Counted from the stretch's first letter, positions 10,107 through 18,574 are shown. The stretch is DNA of 64,000 bases from Legionella sheltonii (GCF_026191355.1 NZ_JAPHOQ010000015.1:62001-126000), one strand, 5' to 3'. Numbers and translations are program-made. The notes: a model not told the origin generated them from the sequence alone.

Positions 10107-10907
10107 ATGAAGAACCAATTTTTTGAGCAAAAGATTTTTAACAATATGGATAATCCAATGCAAAAACTAATGGAACTGAACGTTAAAATGATGCAGAACT
10201 TATCTTTAATTAAGCCAATGGATTTATTCAATATAAAAAGACCCGAAGAGTTTTTTAATAAAAATATGGAGCTATTTATCCAAAACAGTCAGATGACTAT
10301 GAATTATATGAGAGAAACCTTCAATATCCTTGAGCGGCAATGGTTAAATATTTCTCGTGATATGGATCAACGTGCGAACGAGATGATGGACGAAACTTCA
10401 TCGTTCATGACAAAAAGCACAAAAAAAGTTGCTACCGCAGCTAAAACTGCAGCAAAAAAAGCATCTTCCTCTGCAAAAAAAGCCGCATCTACTGTGAAAA
10501 AGGCATCTTCATCTGCCCCAAAAGCGGCAACATCGGCTGCGAAAAAAGTATCTTCACCAACCAAAAAAGCCGCGGCGCCTGCTGCGAAAAAAGTATCTTC
10601 ATCTACAAAAATGGCAAATACGAAAAAGAACGTCAAGGTAACCGCTTCTCAAAGTAAAACAACTCCTGCCGTAAAAGCAAAACAAGAATCTAGAAAACCT
10701 GAATCCAAACCCACTATAATGCATTCTACTGCACCAATGAGTCATAATGCGCCCATCAATCAAAGTGCGGCAAAGCCTACGAGTATGACTGGCAGTAGTA
10801 ACATGTCACAAGTAGGTGCTATGGCCGAAAAAAGTGGTGCTAAGGATATAAATATCCAAAATATAGGAAAGGGTAATCCTATGCCAAACCAATTTCCTAA
10901 AAGATAA
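10107..10907 (+). CDS. Phasin-family protein with histone H1-like tail
   Basis: 266 aa, ATG preceded by AAGGAGATG. Residues about 10-95 look like a phasin domain: amphipathic helices with FFNKNMELFIQNSQMTMNYM and a FNILERQWLNIS segment. Phasins coat polyhydroxybutyrate granules, which Legionella stores. Residues about 105-175 are a run of AAKKA/SSAKKA/TVKKA units like eukaryotic histone H1 or the bacterial PhaF tail, which bind DNA. The rest is Lys/Ser/Met-rich and disordered. This layout resembles PhaF, a phasin that tethers granules to the nucleoid. The gene is monocistronic, between its own promoter and a clear terminator. Confidence 0.8.
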   Translation: MKNQFFEQKIFNNMDNPMQKLMELNVKMMQNLSLIKPMDLFNIKRPEEFFNKNMELFIQNSQMTMNYMRETFNILERQWLNISRDMDQRANEMMDETSSFMTKSTKKVATAAKTAAKKASSSAKKAASTVKKASSSAPKAATSAAKKVSSPTKKAAAPAAKKVSSSTKMANTKKNVKVTASQSKTTPAVKAKQESRKPESKPTIMHSTAPMSHNAPINQSAAKPTSMTGSSNMSQVGAMAEKSGAKDINIQNIGKGNPMPNQFPKR

Positions 10908-10922
10908 TTATCATAGCTTATG

Positions 10923-10947
10923 AGCCCTGCGCATCATCAGGGCTTTT
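10923..10947 (+). terminator. Rho-independent terminator after phasin gene
   Basis: AGCCCTG (10923-10929) pairs perfectly with CAGGGCT (10938-10944) across an 8-base loop, and TTTT follows. It lies 16 bp after the phasin stop. Confidence 0.85.
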
Positions 10948-11540
10948 ATATCACTCATTACCTCTATTTCGTAAGTTAGAGAGTTATTACTCTCGAGTTT
11001 TCGACAACCGTGCGTGACTAAAGACAGGGTTATTGTTTAGCCTATAGCCTCGAAGATTTTAAAGTTTGTATCAATTTTTAGTTTGGAACATGGGGTGAAA
11101 TATCAGCACCAAAAAGCTCATAGCATAAAGCATCTTAGTGGGGACGGCCCGGGGTTGGCTCAGGTTTATTTTGAACCAGTTGACCAATAATTTGCGGGGA
11201 TCATCTGGACCATCCCGATATTTACCCTTGCTGGTGGAGCTTTTAGCCCTTTGCAGCTTGACGTAAATCAAGATCTGGGTTGTAGAGATTTTCTCAACTT
11301 TTCATTATCAAATGTACGGCCATTATTTAGTATATATTTCGTACAAAAATAATCAAATAAGTCGTTTTACTTACGAGTTTGGAAACTCTGAAACGCAAAG
11401 GCCTCGAACCTGTAAATTCGTTATAATCATTCGTTTTCATGAGAGACTGCAAATTGTTGGAGCAGAAGCAGATCAGATTCTGCCGGAAGCGTTTTATTAA
11501 TCATCAATTATTAAGCTGTATATTTTTTTGCCTGGCACCT
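10948..11540. other. Long gene-poor gap, possible gene remnant
   Basis: Nearly 600 bp with no convincing gene. The + strand at about 11148-11271 reads as an open peptide (ARGWLRFILNQLTNNLRGSS and onward, ending ALCSLT then stop) that looks protein-like but has no start or ribosome site, so it may be a remnant. A 66-aa frame lies opposite it. A GAGAG/CTCTC hairpin sits near 10980. No tRNA or transposase was recognised. Confidence 0.35.
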
Positions 11541-12929
11541 TTATTCGCTTAACTTGAAGGGCATTACTTGACTCAAATCAGGCAGCATGGAGTGTAATTT
11601 TTTTGCCACAGAATACAGCAATAAGTCATTTCCTTGAGCAGCCCCCATTTGTACTGATATCGGAAGCTGATTATGGAACATAACTGGCAGGGTCATCGCC
11701 GGTAAGCCCGCTTGGTTAAACAATGAGGTAAAAGGAGAAAATTCCACATTTTTTTGTAAATAATGCTCAAATTCATCATGAGTACTTAATTCTCCTATAA
11801 GTAATGGAAGCTTTGCTAAAGCAGGCGTTAGTACTAAATCATTTTGATTGAGTAACTGATGAAGGGGCTGAATGAGCTGGTATAAATGACTCTTGGCAAT
11901 TAAATACTCACAAGCAGAAAGTTTCTTTCCTCGTTGATAAAATTCCCATGTGACAGGTTCAAGTTCATCACGCGTTGCTTTTTTCCTTGATTGAATTTCT
12001 TGGATTTTAATAACAGTAGATGTATTTGCGGCAATAAGGGTTATCACACAATCACCGATAGTTTGAAGATCTAATGCCAAACTTTTTCTTTGTATTGTAT
12101 GACCTAAACTTTTTAACAATTCCTCAACTATGCGTACCGCTTCAAGGCATGGTTCTGCAACAGGTACTGGTGCAAAAACGCCATCTAAATATATTATGTT
12201 TAATTTTCTATTTGGAATAAGTGGATGGACTCGAGATTGATCCGCCAATTGCTTGAATAATGCCTCAGAATCTCGTAAAGAGCGAGTTAACACAAAATTT
12301 ACTGCTAAGCCAGACCATAATTCATCGGTTAAAGGACCTGTTGGAGTTAAGCCCCTAGTTGGTTTAAAACCGAATAAGCCACAACATGCAGCAGGAATCC
12401 TAATGGAGCCACCTCCATCACTTGCTGTAGCGATGGGCGCAATACCTGCAGCAATTGCAGCAGCAGCCCCCCCAGAAGATCCTCCTGTAGTTCTATTAAG
12501 ATCATAAGGATTGTGACATGGTCCTAATAATGCAGACTCAGTAACATAGGAAAGGCCTAACTCTGGTGTATTTGTTTTAGCAAAAGGAATGAAACCTAAT
12601 GAAATCATCTTACTTACTAAATCACTGGTGATTTGAGGAATATTTTTAGCAAAAAAACGTGATCCTTCAGTACCTCGTATTCCCGCAATGGGTTGCCCCA
12701 AATCCTTTATTAATAGAGGAACACCATAATAGGGCTCATCACCATGAAGAGTGGTGAGACATTTTTTTGCAAAATCGGAACAGTCACTCACTACCGCATT
12801 GAGTGTTGTATTGACGTCATTTATCCGCGAAAGAGCACAATTCAACGCTTCATGGGGACTAATTTCGCGTGTTTTAATTCGTTTTGCCAGTTCGGTTGCA
12901 TCACAACATAGATATTCTTTTAATAACAT
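11541..12929 (-). CDS. Amidase (amidase-signature family)
   Basis: 462 aa. It has the complete amidase signature: catalytic Lys in VPLLIKDLGQ (about residue 75), the Gly/Ser block TGGSSGGAAAAIAAG with the cis-Ser, and the nucleophile Ser in ASDGGGSIRIPAACCGLFGF. The family hydrolyses amides by a Ser-cisSer-Lys triad. GatA belongs to it, but this protein lacks gatB/gatC neighbours, so it is more likely a catabolic amidase such as a 6-aminohexanoate-cyclic-dimer hydrolase-like enzyme. The substrate cannot be told. No signal peptide. The ribosome site before the ATG at 12929 is weak. Confidence 0.9.
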   Translation of the reverse strand: MLLKEYLCCDATELAKRIKTREISPHEALNCALSRINDVNTTLNAVVSDCSDFAKKCLTTLHGDEPYYGVPLLIKDLGQPIAGIRGTEGSRFFAKNIPQITSDLVSKMISLGFIPFAKTNTPELGLSYVTESALLGPCHNPYDLNRTTGGSSGGAAAAIAAGIAPIATASDGGGSIRIPAACCGLFGFKPTRGLTPTGPLTDELWSGLAVNFVLTRSLRDSEALFKQLADQSRVHPLIPNRKLNIIYLDGVFAPVPVAEPCLEAVRIVEELLKSLGHTIQRKSLALDLQTIGDCVITLIAANTSTVIKIQEIQSRKKATRDELEPVTWEFYQRGKKLSACEYLIAKSHLYQLIQPLHQLLNQNDLVLTPALAKLPLLIGELSTHDEFEHYLQKNVEFSPFTSLFNQAGLPAMTLPVMFHNQLPISVQMGAAQGNDLLLYSVAKKLHSMLPDLSQVMPFKLSE

Positions 12930-12988
12930 TTCTTGCCCGTTCGGATTAAGAATTCACGAATAATAATTATTGATTCTGCATTAAAACA

Positions 12989-13117
12989 GGATCTGTTGCG
13001 GCTCCTACTACCCTGGAAAAATGTCGTGATTTTAAATGCTTTGTCGATGTACGCTGTATTGCGTATTCTAAAATCACGACATTTTGGCTCAGTCTAGCGA
13101 ATTGTCAAAACAGATCC
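12989..13117. repeat. Nested inverted-repeat element (MITE-like)
   Basis: Outer arms GGATCTGTT (12989-12997) and AACAGATCC (13109-13117) enclose a perfect 17-bp inner pair: AAAATGTCGTGATTTTA (13018-13034) and its exact reverse complement (13069-13085). The element is 129 bp long and has no coding capacity. Its right part (13081-13108) matches 22 of 28 bases at 42601-42628, upstream of pilB, so it belongs to a dispersed family. Confidence 0.7.
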
Positions 13118-13130
13118 CAGGATACTTCGT

Positions 13131-13571
13131 TTATTCTTCATGACAGCTTTTAAATTTCTCTTCCATTTTTTCTTCCACTTTTTTCATTCTATTTTGAAGT
13201 TCTGTTTTTTGTTGTGGGTTAAGTACTGCATAAATTTGATTCTTAGCTGTGATCTTAGCTTTCATCATGTCGCCGATCAGTTTTGTCTTTTTATCAATTA
13301 AACTGTCAACTGTTGATTGATCCATATTAGCCGATTCAGCTTGTTGATTGAGTTGGTCATGTAAGCCCTTCATTTGAGCTGCATCATTTTGTATTGTTGA
13401 TTTTAGTTGCTCTAAAATAGGTTTTATCTTAGATTTTTGGCTGTCATCGAGTTTTAATGATTCAACCATATTTTTTAATCCTTCCCCGCAGCCCCAAGAA
13501 TGGGCTAGTACTACTGGGCTAAGTGCTAACGTAAAAGTAAATGCAGCTGCTTGTATGATTTTCTTATACAT
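13131..13571 (-). CDS. Periplasmic Spy/CpxP-like protein
   Basis: 146 aa, ATG preceded by AAGGAAGGG. A signal peptide (about 1-23, cleaved after VVLA) is followed by a short, highly charged, all-helical protein. LKLDDSQKSKIKPILEQLK and LNPQQKTELQNRM match the two LTxxQ-type repeats of the Spy/CpxP/heavy-metal resistance family. Such proteins are ATP-independent periplasmic chaperones, often under envelope-stress (Cpx) control. A small Cys pair (Cys28 and Cys near the end) could form a disulfide. It lies alone, just after the MITE-like repeat. Confidence 0.8.
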   Translation of the reverse strand: MYKKIIQAAAFTFTLALSPVVLAHSWGCGEGLKNMVESLKLDDSQKSKIKPILEQLKSTIQNDAAQMKGLHDQLNQQAESANMDQSTVDSLIDKKTKLIGDMMKAKITAKNQIYAVLNPQQKTELQNRMKKVEEKMEEKFKSCHEE

Positions 13572-13701
13572 GATAAGTCCCTTCCTTAGTTAAAATGATT
13601 AAAACCATAGGTAAGTATAGATGCTTTAAATGATTTTTGTGAAAAATAAATGAGATAAAAAAAAGCTTTTTGAGCTATGACGAATCCATGGTTCAAATTT
13701 T

Positions 13702-14292
13702 TTATTTTTTGTTTTGCAAATATATTTTACATTCTTCTACTGATAATGGATGGTAATAATAAAAGCCTTGGATTCCATCAATACCTTGTTCCCGTAGAAA
13801 GTGAAGTTGTGATTCATACTCAACGCCTTCAGCAACAACCTTTATATTTAACTTATGTGCGATTGTTGCAATTGCTTTAATAATCGTTTGATCTAAATAA
13901 TCATTATCACAGTTATTAATAAACGCTTTATCGATTTTTATTTTTTTCACGGGTAAATGTTTTAAATAAGATAAACTGGAATAACCAGTACCAAAATCAT
14001 CTATCACTAAACTAATATCCATTTCTTTTAATAAATTAATTTCTTTATATAACTTATCACTGTATTCAATGAACACAGATTCTGTGATTTCCAATTCAAT
14101 AGAGGATGTATCAAGTTGATTTTCAGCCAAAGCATCAGCAATAATTTTACTGAGTGAATGTCGAATAAATTGAACGGTGGATATATTAATCGCAATAGGC
14201 CCAGAGAGTATTTTTTTATCTTGCCAGTTTTTCGCCTGACGGCATACATTTTTAATAATCCATTCACTCACTGGAATAATTAATGGGCTTTT
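13702..14292 (-). pseudogene. EAL-domain phosphodiesterase, 5' part lost
   Basis: The open frame runs from the IS boundary (14292) to the stop at 13702 and encodes the last 60-70 percent of an EAL domain. The visible EAL-family motifs include the second-half signatures IDDFGTGYSSLSYLKHL, KIKIDKAFI and VVAEGVEYESQL. The EAL tripeptide itself and the substrate-binding N-terminal half are missing, so cyclic-di-GMP hydrolysis is not expected. The GTG at 14271 is not a real start: the coding sense continues upstream (KSPLIIPVSEW) to the exact end of the IS3 element. The missing part is not found on the other side of the mobile block, so the break involved rearrangement, not just insertion. Confidence 0.85.
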
Positions 14293-14368
14293 TGATATAG
14301 GCGCGGTTTTTTGGACGAAAAAAGGTAATTTTTAAGAGCTATTCTTCTAAGTAACAGAGGAGAATAGA

Positions 14369-14662
14369 ATGAGCAAAAAAAGAAACTATTACACGGCATC
14401 AAAAAAATCAAAGATAGCAGTTGCGGCAATTGAAGGAAAATTGACTCAGGCTCAACTGACCAGCGAATACGGTGTGCATCCTACCCAAATTAAAGCATGG
14501 AAGCAAACAGCATTGCAGGCTATTTCAGATGCTTTTTCCAATTCTCATGATAAGGATAAAAAAGAGCAAGCCGAGCTTGTTGGTGCTTTGTATGAGGAAA
14601 TTGGTCGACTTCAAGCCCAATTATCATGGTTAAAAAAAAAGACTGCCACTGAGCTTGGATGA
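14369..14662 (+). CDS. IS3-family transposase OrfA, left copy
   Basis: 97 aa. The N-terminal helix-turn-helix has AAIEGKLTQAQLTSEYGVHP and QIKAWK, followed by a leucine-zipper-like helix (LYEEIGRLQAQLSWLKKK). It binds the IS ends and regulates transposition. ATG preceded by AGAGGAGAAT. Near its end is a run of nine A (14632-14640), a likely slippage site to make an OrfAB fusion. Identical to the right copy. Confidence 0.95.
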   Translation: MSKKRNYYTASKKSKIAVAAIEGKLTQAQLTSEYGVHPTQIKAWKQTALQAISDAFSNSHDKDKKEQAELVGALYEEIGRLQAQLSWLKKKTATELG

Positions 14663-15500
14663 AAAGCGTAAGCTGATTGATAGCAACGCTGAAATATCAA
14701 TCCGAGAACAATGCATGCTACTCGGATTGAGTATTTCCAGTTATTATTACAAAGCGTCTCCTATATCAGCAGAGGACGAGCGGCTCATGGCGCTGTTAGA
14801 CGAGCATTATCTCCAGTATCCATGTGAAGGTAAAGTGAAGCGCGCACAATGGTTGTCCCTTGAAGTTGGCTATCCTGTTGGTAAACGACGCATCAAGAGA
14901 CTCATGGAGGCTATGGGATTAGAAACCGTCTACCCAAAGCCAAATACAAGCGTTCCCAATAAAGAGCACACCGTGTACCCCTATCTATTACGTGACATCG
15001 ATATCACTAAGCCTAATCAGGTCTGGGCTGCTGATATTACCTACGTGCGTATGAAGGGAGGCCATGTTTACTTGGTTGCCATCATGGACTGGTATAGTCG
15101 GTATGTGCTTCAATGGGCGGTGTCCCCAACATTAGAAGCAGAATTTTGTGTAGAGGCGCTAAAAAACGCGTTATTACAGGGGCGGTGTGATATTTTTAAT
15201 ACCGATCAGGGTGCTCAGTTCACGTCTAATGATTGGATCAATACCTTGAAGGCCCACAAAATCTCTATCAGTATGGATGGGCGCGGCCGATACCTCGATA
15301 ATATTTTCATAGAACGTTTATGGCGCAGTGTTAAGCAAGAAAAACTCTATCGGTATGATTTCGAAACAATCGAAGAGATAGAGCTGGAATTAGCTGAGTA
15401 TTTTGAATATTATAACAACCGAAGACTCCATCAGTCTTTTGGATATTTAACACCAGCTCAAGTGTATTTCGGACACCCTAGTACGGTTTCTAAAACATAG
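14655..15500 (+). CDS. IS3-family transposase OrfB (DDE), left copy
   Basis: 281 aa from a TTG that overlaps the orfA stop. The frame stays open upstream to the A9 run, reading RLPLSLDEKRKL, so the active protein is probably an OrfAB fusion made by slippage. It is an rve-type DDE integrase core: first Asp in VWAADITYVRMKGGHVYL, second Asp in FNTDQGAQFTSNDW, Glu in DNIFIERLWRSVKQE. The gene appears intact and is identical to the right copy. Confidence 0.95.
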   Translation: MDEKRKLIDSNAEISIREQCMLLGLSISSYYYKASPISAEDERLMALLDEHYLQYPCEGKVKRAQWLSLEVGYPVGKRRIKRLMEAMGLETVYPKPNTSVPNKEHTVYPYLLRDIDITKPNQVWAADITYVRMKGGHVYLVAIMDWYSRYVLQWAVSPTLEAEFCVEALKNALLQGRCDIFNTDQGAQFTSNDWINTLKAHKISISMDGRGRYLDNIFIERLWRSVKQEKLYRYDFETIEEIELELAEYFEYYNNRRLHQSFGYLTPAQVYFGHPSTVSKT

Positions 15501-15512
15501 TTCGGTGTGTCA

Positions 15513-15673
15513 TGGCTTACCCACAGGGTCCACAGGCCTATCCGAGACGATGAAGGCTCTACTGGCCTATGGACTTGTGGATAAGCCATTCTGTGAGAGC
15601 AGGAGTTAATAAACCAATTCGGAATAGCTCTTATTTTTCCTGAATTTTGTTCCAGATTACCAGACCTAGATTA
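15513..15673. repeat. Left inner arm of large inverted repeat
   Basis: This 161-bp stretch is the exact reverse complement of 18422-18574 joined to 21019-21026. It contains a hairpin (arms 15514-15538 and 15564-15587, GGCTTACCCACAGG paired with a near-identical partner) and, at 15631-15673, an inverted copy of the last 43 bp of atpG including its stop. Right after it atpF begins in mid-gene, so this is a rearrangement junction. Confidence 0.9.
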
Positions 15674-16127
15674 CTTGGCTCAAGAAAAAGAAAAAATGAT
15701 AGAGCAAGAAAAGCAAAAATTATCCTCCATAATCAATCAAAATGCGCATGAAGCTTTATTAAACGCCAGCAGGTTTTCTACAAAATTTTTGCTGAATTTT
15801 GCTGATATTCATCTTGAAAAAAAATGTATTGATAAAACCCTTGCTGAGTTGTCTTCTTTATCAGATGAGAAAACAACCTTATTACAGCAGGGTTTAAATG
15901 AAAATAAAGAGATAATTATTGAGAGTGCATTTCCTTTAGAGGAAGAGCAGAAAAATACGGTAGCTCATACAATACACAATAAATTTGTTGTGCCTATAGT
16001 GTTAGTATTTAAACAAAATCCCGATCTGCTTGCAGGATTAAGCATTAAAATAGGACATTTTTTTTTACAAGCCAACTTGCGTGATGAATTAGCCTTTTTT
16101 GCGGAAACTGAAAATGAAAAAGGCTAA
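15674..16127 (+). pseudogene. atpF: N-ATPase subunit b (atpF), 5' truncated
   Basis: About 150 codons remain of an F0 subunit b of the alternative (N-ATPase) type. The helical stalk (AQEKEKMIEQEKQKLSSIIN) and a C-terminal delta-like part (FVVPIVLVFKQNPDLLAGLS) are present, but the N-terminal membrane helix is missing. The frame is open from the inverted-repeat junction at 15673, and the only candidate start is a TTG at 15675 without a ribosome site. It should not anchor in the membrane. The neighbours atpA and atpG follow without gaps, as in N-ATPase operons, whose upstream genes (atpDCQRBE) are absent here. Confidence 0.8.
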
Positions 16128-17631
16128 ACAGGGAACACCTACCTTCAGGCACGCTCATCTTGGAGGTGAAGGAACGCCACACAATTTGAGAATGCAGCAG
16201 AAGAAGGTGGACTCATATGCTTTTAAGCTACGTATGCAAGAGTTTGGCTCCATTAGTTCTGTTGGTGATGGAATTATCTGGATACAAGGGTTACCTTCAG
16301 CTGCAATTGATGAAATTTTGATTGTCGAAGACGGAAGTAGGGCCATGGTTTTCCATCTAACGGAGCATCTGATTGGTGCTATTTTGTTGGAGCAATCGGA
16401 TACAATTAAAGCATCGATGCGAGTTTTTCATTACAGTCGATCATTAAGTATTCCGGTTGGTGATTGTCTTTTAGGACGAGTTATTGATCCACTAGTGCAA
16501 CCTCTTGATGGTTATGAAGTACCTCAGTGTCTTGAGTATGGTTTGCTTGATGTTCTTTCACCACCAATAACACATCGTGATTTTATTAATCAGCCTCTTT
16601 ATACGGGTAACAAGATAATTGACAACCTCATTCCCATTGGCAAAGGACAGCGAGAATTAATTATTGGTGATAATGGCCTAGGTAAAAGTTCGTTAGCGAT
16701 CGATATTGTTATTAATCAAAAAAATAAAAATGTACGTTGTATTTATGTCTTAATTGGACAAAAAAGATCAACTGTTCTTACCACCATTCAATTGCTAAAG
16801 GATGCACAAGCACTTGAATATACAACCGTTGTTGTTGCGGAGGCGTCTGCATTGCCTGGTTTGCATTATCTCGCGCCCTTTAGTGGTTGTGCTGTTGCCG
16901 AATATTGGATGAAGAATGGTTGTGATACATTAATTATTTATGATGATTTGAGTGCCCATGCGAATAGTTATCGAGAACTTTCTCTCTTGTTAAGACAACC
17001 CCCTGGGAGAGAGGCATTTCCAGCAGATATTTTTCACTTGCATGCACGACTACTTGAGCGTTCGAGCTGTCTCTCTCCCGAACTGGGTGGGGGCACCATG
17101 ACCGCTTTTCCCATCATCGAAACCAAGGAAGGGGAGATTGCTACGTACATTCCAACCAATTTGATTTCAATTACTGATGGGCAATTATTTTTTAATGAAC
17201 AGCTTTTTTCAGGTGGATTCTTACCGGCAATAGATATTACCCGCTCTGTCTCACGTATAGGGGGAAGTGCACAACATCCACAAATCAAACGGGAAGCGAG
17301 TAAAATCAAACTGGATTATATGCAATTTATTGATTTGGAGGTGTTTACTCGCTTTGGCTCGAAGCTCGATGAAAACATGGAACTTCAGGTCCAGCGTGGA
17401 CGGATATTACGCGAAATTTTAAAACAAAATCAATTATCCCCACTCCCTATTGAGTTTCAGCTTGCTTGGCTTATTGGATATAACGAGGGTTTTTTTAATG
17501 AAATAAAACTTGATGAAATAGCAAAATATTTAAAAAGGATAGAACAACAGCTATCTCACTGTGATTTGACATTAGATACCCCTAGAGAGCAATGGAAAAA
17601 TAAAGTGTTTAGCTGGTTGAACCAATCATGA
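16114..17631 (+). CDS. atpA: N-ATPase (alternate F1) alpha subunit
   Basis: About 505 aa from the ATG at 16114, overlapping the atpF end. A TTG at 16099 and an ATG at 16198 are alternatives, and the first 28 residues (TPTFRHAHLGGEG) look unlike other alpha subunits. It has a beta-barrel N-terminal domain, a nucleotide-binding core and C-terminal helices. The P-loop at about 185-192 reads GDNGLGKSS instead of the usual GDRQTGKT. Further alpha signatures are LLLRQPPGREAFPADIFHLH and SVSRIGGSAQ. N-ATPases are Na+/H+-pumping enzymes usually encoded as atpDCQRBEFAG. Only FAG is present, so it may be non-functional here. Confidence 0.88.
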   Translation: MKKAKQGTPTFRHAHLGGEGTPHNLRMQQKKVDSYAFKLRMQEFGSISSVGDGIIWIQGLPSAAIDEILIVEDGSRAMVFHLTEHLIGAILLEQSDTIKASMRVFHYSRSLSIPVGDCLLGRVIDPLVQPLDGYEVPQCLEYGLLDVLSPPITHRDFINQPLYTGNKIIDNLIPIGKGQRELIIGDNGLGKSSLAIDIVINQKNKNVRCIYVLIGQKRSTVLTTIQLLKDAQALEYTTVVVAEASALPGLHYLAPFSGCAVAEYWMKNGCDTLIIYDDLSAHANSYRELSLLLRQPPGREAFPADIFHLHARLLERSSCLSPELGGGTMTAFPIIETKEGEIATYIPTNLISITDGQLFFNEQLFSGGFLPAIDITRSVSRIGGSAQHPQIKREASKIKLDYMQFIDLEVFTRFGSKLDENMELQVQRGRILREILKQNQLSPLPIEFQLAWLIGYNEGFFNEIKLDEIAKYLKRIEQQLSHCDLTLDTPREQWKNKVFSWLNQS

Positions 17632-18464
17632 CAAAAAAAACACGTTTTAAAGCGCACCTGCAAACTCTAAACAAAATTGGTACCATGATGACTGCCATGA
17701 GAAATCTTTCATTCATTGAAATGAATAGGGTGACTAAATGTCTTGCGACTCAAGAAAGAATGAATGCAATGATTCAACAGATGGGGAGCGATTTTTTATC
17801 AAGTTATCCACAATTACTCACTCAGGTGGAAGTTGTTGAGTCCAATCTTTATATACTTATAGGGGCAGAACGAGGATTTTGTGGGGGGTTTAATGATAAT
17901 CTTGTACGTTATTTGGAGACACATTTACTTCATCATTCGATAAATAATCCAAAAATTATTATAGTTGGACAAAAATTAGCGGCTAAAATGATAAATGACC
18001 AACGAGTAATCCAAGTCATAGCAGGTCCAAATACAGTAGATGAAATTTCAAATATTATTTTAAATGTAATTAATGCATTAACTTTGGTTTTTACTCAGCT
18101 CAAGATCAGTTCATGGAATATAGTTTTTAATAAGAAAATTAAAACTAGGGTAGAAGCTACCGTTAAACAACCTTTTATGGAGTTTAGAAATATAAAACAA
18201 TCTGATTTTACCATTTCACCTCAGCTCAATTTATCTCACCAACAATTCATGATTGAGTTTATGAATCAGTACGTTTTCTTTATGTTGTATTCACTTTTTT
18301 ATCAATCGTTTTTTGCTGAAAACTATAATCGTGCAAATCACTTAGATAGCGCTTTAGAACGGTTACGAAAAAAAGTGACTTGTCTTACGCATAGTATTAA
18401 CTTATTACGACAAGAGGAAATTAATCTAGGTCTGGTAATCTGGAACAAAATTCAGGAAAAATAA
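17628..18464 (+). CDS. atpG: N-ATPase (alternate F1) gamma subunit
   Basis: 278 aa, ATG overlapping the atpA stop (ATGA). The N-terminal helix with LNKIGTMMTAMRNLSFIEMNR, the middle Rossmann-like part with IGAERGFCGGFNDNLVRYL, and the C-terminal helix ALERLRKKVTCLTHSINLLR match F1 gamma, the central rotor shaft. It is the last gene of N-ATPase operons. Its last 43 bp are repeated in reverse upstream of atpF at 15631-15673. With subunits beta, epsilon, a and c missing nearby, its role depends on whether the rest of the operon lies elsewhere. Confidence 0.88.
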   Translation: MTKKTRFKAHLQTLNKIGTMMTAMRNLSFIEMNRVTKCLATQERMNAMIQQMGSDFLSSYPQLLTQVEVVESNLYILIGAERGFCGGFNDNLVRYLETHLLHHSINNPKIIIVGQKLAAKMINDQRVIQVIAGPNTVDEISNIILNVINALTLVFTQLKISSWNIVFNKKIKTRVEATVKQPFMEFRNIKQSDFTISPQLNLSHQQFMIEFMNQYVFFMLYSLFYQSFFAENYNRANHLDSALERLRKKVTCLTHSINLLRQEEINLGLVIWNKIQEK

Positions 18465-18574
18465 GAGCTATTCCGAATTGGTTTATTAACTCCTGCTCTC
18501 ACAGAATGGCTTATCCACAAGTCCATAGGCCAGTAGAGCCTTCATCGTCTCGGATAGGCCTGTGGACCCTGTGG
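18422..18574. repeat. Right inner arm of large inverted repeat
   Basis: Reverse complement of 15521-15673, including the atpG end. It is continued after the IS66 element by 21019-21026 and the right IS3 copy. It includes the hairpin about 50 bp after the atpG stop. Bases 18567-18574 (CCCTGTGG) are the IS66 target duplication. Confidence 0.9.
18567..18574. repeat. IS66 target-site duplication, left
   Basis: CCCTGTGG here and again at 21011-21018 directly flanks the IS66 ends. Eight bp is the usual IS66 duplication, so the insertion is recent and undisturbed. Confidence 0.95.

Larger units (their letters stand above)
14293..15512 (+). mobile_element. IS3-family element, left copy
   Basis: 1,220 bp, starting TGATATAGGCGCGG and ending TGTGTCA, the TG...CA ends usual for IS3. 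It carries orfA and orfB. The boundaries come from comparison with an identical inverted copy at 21027-22246: identity begins within 2 bp of the outer TG. The inner end was set at CA after orfB, and the terminal repeats there are only weakly alike. The flanks of this copy do not show a matching target duplication, as expected if the region has been rearranged. Confidence 0.85.

Noticed and set aside
10367-10636. 89-aa frame antisense to the phasin tail
   Set aside because: It arises from the Lys/Ala repeat read backwards (Phe/Ala repeats), with no independent support.
11071-11271. 66-aa frame on the minus strand
   Set aside because: No ribosome site. The opposite strand reads more protein-like, so it is probably a shadow of a remnant.
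11312-11500. 62-aa frame on the plus strand
   Set aside because: Weak start and no recognisable features.
12253-12507. 84-aa frame antisense to the amidase
   Set aside because: Shadow of the Gly/Ser amidase signature on the other strand.
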